From Siderastrea siderea (Eukaryota; Cnidaria; Anthozoa; Scleractinia; Rhizangiidae), in NCBI GenBank assembly GCA_964030785.1, contig OZ034968.1, forward strand, positions 26,054,686 through 26,118,685: a stretch of 64,000 nucleotides of DNA, written 5' to 3'. Each line of letters starts with the position of its first letter. Within the stretch, counting starts at the first letter, position 1. The position numbers and the translations under genes are program-made. The notes under the pieces were generated by a model. That model did not search any database and was not told the origin of the DNA. It saw only the letters and a list, made by a program, of their open reading frames with translations. Below are positions 62,673-64,000 of this stretch, one piece after another.

Positions 62673-64000
62673 CTGCAGTGCAATACCCTAAGCATATTCA
62701 ACTTGTTCACATGTAAAAACCTATAAAACTGTCTTTATTTCCGCGCGAAAATATCCTCCGGTATTAGTCCGTGGACATTATCAACCCCGAGAAGCTCGAG
62801 GGACAAGAAATGTCCAGGAATAAACTAATGACTATTTGACTATGTCACGTGGACTTCGCTGGCGTTTTGTCAAAACTGTTTAAATGTATCATTAGTTACC
62901 ATGAGGCCCAGGTCAAACGTCGAACTTTACATATGTAAATTAGCAAAAACAATAACAGCATTTACTCAAGTTCGACGTTTAAACTAGCCCTCACTCACAC
63001 ACAAAAATGCTCCCAGAAATCGATGTTGATGACCTCCCCTGCAACGACAGCAAAATGCTCTCGATCTTGAGTTTTGCAAAATACTTCTTTGAACACAAGC
63101 TTTGAAAACGGGGTAATATCATTTGACCTATCTTTGTAAATGTAAATTGATTATTATAGTGGTTAGCGCGCTCAGCTTTCCTCGGTACTGCCTTTGGACA
63201 GACCAGCTAGTTTACAGGCGTGCCACTCAAACAGCTGAATGACAAATATTGCAAATGAAACATAACATGGTTAAAACTCCCAACTGGCGGGAGGCAAACC
63301 AGTTGGCTATTTACAAGCGCAGCCGAATGATTTAATAACTCAGGAATGCCGTGGAACAAATCTCTAAAACGGCTCAGAGTGGGATTCGTTCATCATCAGG
63401 AAACATTGCAGCACTTTGGCAGAGAACAGCTCTTATTTTTTTCTCAGCGCGTGAGCGGGCAAGATGAACCAAATCCTGCAATCTGATTGGTTCCGGGAGC
63501 GGGCGGAATTTTCCGATCTTGACCGCGGTCAACGGTACGGCTCGAGTAAATCGAGCAGGAGTTAGCTACATGTATCGAAATTTGGGAAAATAAAGGGGTT
63601 TCTTTTAGTTATATTGCTTCCTGTGATTTCTGAGTTTTAACAGAGTAAAAAAGCGTATTTTGCTGCTCTGGTGTCACAAACGGCTTCGTTTCATGGTTCA
63701 TTTTACGCGCGCTTGCAAAACGTTGCTTTCCGAAAACAACAAGACACGTTTAACTTTTGAAAAACAACAAGAAAAAAATAAAAATATTATTTGCCGGCCT
63801 TGGTCGGTCCGTATTGAGAAAAACTGTGCCCTCGGTCTTGAGCACGGCCCTCGGCCTGCGGCCTCGGGCCGTACTCAAGACCTCTGGCACAGTTTTTCTC
63901 AATATGGACCTCCCGGCCGGCAAATAATATATATTTATATAACGTTTTGCCATTAAATAATGTTTTCGGAATGCCATGCAAATGTAAATCTGTAAAAACT
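62673..64000. other. Right end of window: HMGR-B intron 2 (expected), no exon seen
   Basis: No reductase exon 2 or other gene was found. 62930-63000 has 'cgtcgaactt...aagttcgacg' inverted matches. A hairpin element occupies 63784-63928. Confidence 0.5.
63784..63928. mobile_element. Hairpin MITE with ATTATTTGCCGGCC ends
   Basis: Left attatttgccggcc pairs with right ggccggcaaataat; pairing continues through tattgagaaaaactgtgcc / ggcacagtttttctcaata, cttgag/ctcaag and a central cctcggcctgcggcctcgg. About 145 bp, near-perfect. Overlapping ORFs on both strands are by-products of the palindrome. Confidence 0.82.

Noticed and set aside
62673..64000. Search for reductase copy B exons 1 and 2
   Set aside because: No frame resembling VPYRDSYKL or ATTEGAVVAS on either strand; in copy A intron 2 is over 4 kb, so they are expected beyond the window.

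Overview
This is animal nuclear DNA, not prokaryotic. It has short coding exons with GT/AG splice sites, long AT-rich introns, many tetranucleotide microsatellites, two families of non-LTR retrotransposon and a dense set of short inverted-repeat transposons. The mix (Tx1/L1-like LINE, CR1-like LINE with an esterase-type ORF1, Crypton-like recombinase remnant, a compact membrane-domain-free HMG-CoA reductase) suggests an anthozoan cnidarian such as a stony coral. That assignment is inference; no species marker is visible.

Host genes. (1) An M1-family aminopeptidase (aminopeptidase N-like), + strand. Its last 12 coding exons in the window run from 3161 to 14767 and give 478 residues of the C-terminal half; the catalytic exons lie to the left of the window. 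(2) A complete seven-exon HMG-CoA reductase gene (copy A), - strand, from ATG 46774 to stop 30969, 451 residues. (3) A second HMG-CoA reductase (copy B), - strand, with exons 3-7 between 62672 and 59704; its first exons must lie to the right of the window. (4) A two-exon orphan of the aminopeptidase 3' end at 54522-55344. The aminopeptidase and reductase genes are convergent (tail to tail), and the pair is present twice in tandem. The second copy of the aminopeptidase is only its tail, and its left breakpoint lies in a dispersed repeat.

Region by region. 1-3160: intron filled by a ~2.9 kb inverted-repeat element with a nested MITE. 3161-14767: aminopeptidase exons; introns carry a palindrome, a composite tRNA-like repeat and microsatellites. 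14768-22500: 3' flank with a TTAA-flanked MITE, a ~4 kb block absent from copy 2, and further inverted-repeat elements. 22600-28100: Tx1/L1-like LINE with an intact 1230-residue ORF2 and an ORF1 interrupted by one in-frame UAG. 28100-30968: spacer with an ~860 bp TIR element just beyond the HMGR-A stop. 30969-46774: HMGR-A, whose 8 kb intron 6 is swollen by a composite repeat and a 5'-truncated CR1-like LINE, itself split by a MITE. 46780-49400: possible divergent short exon, a MITE with a clean 9-bp target duplication, and a Crypton-like (DUF3504) tyrosine recombinase pseudogene. 49400-53600: no gene seen. 53600-58760: duplicated aminopeptidase tail plus a 1.7 kb TIR element with a nested composite repeat. 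59700-62700: HMGR-B. 62700-64000: no gene, one hairpin element.

Biology. HMG-CoA reductase makes mevalonate for isoprenoids and sterols; the aminopeptidase trims N-terminal residues from peptides. Their proximity looks like shared genomic history rather than a shared pathway. The main points of interest are the mosaic divergence between the two reductase copies, the transposon presence/absence differences that order events around the duplication, and the large number of distinct non-autonomous inverted-repeat elements with readable boundaries.
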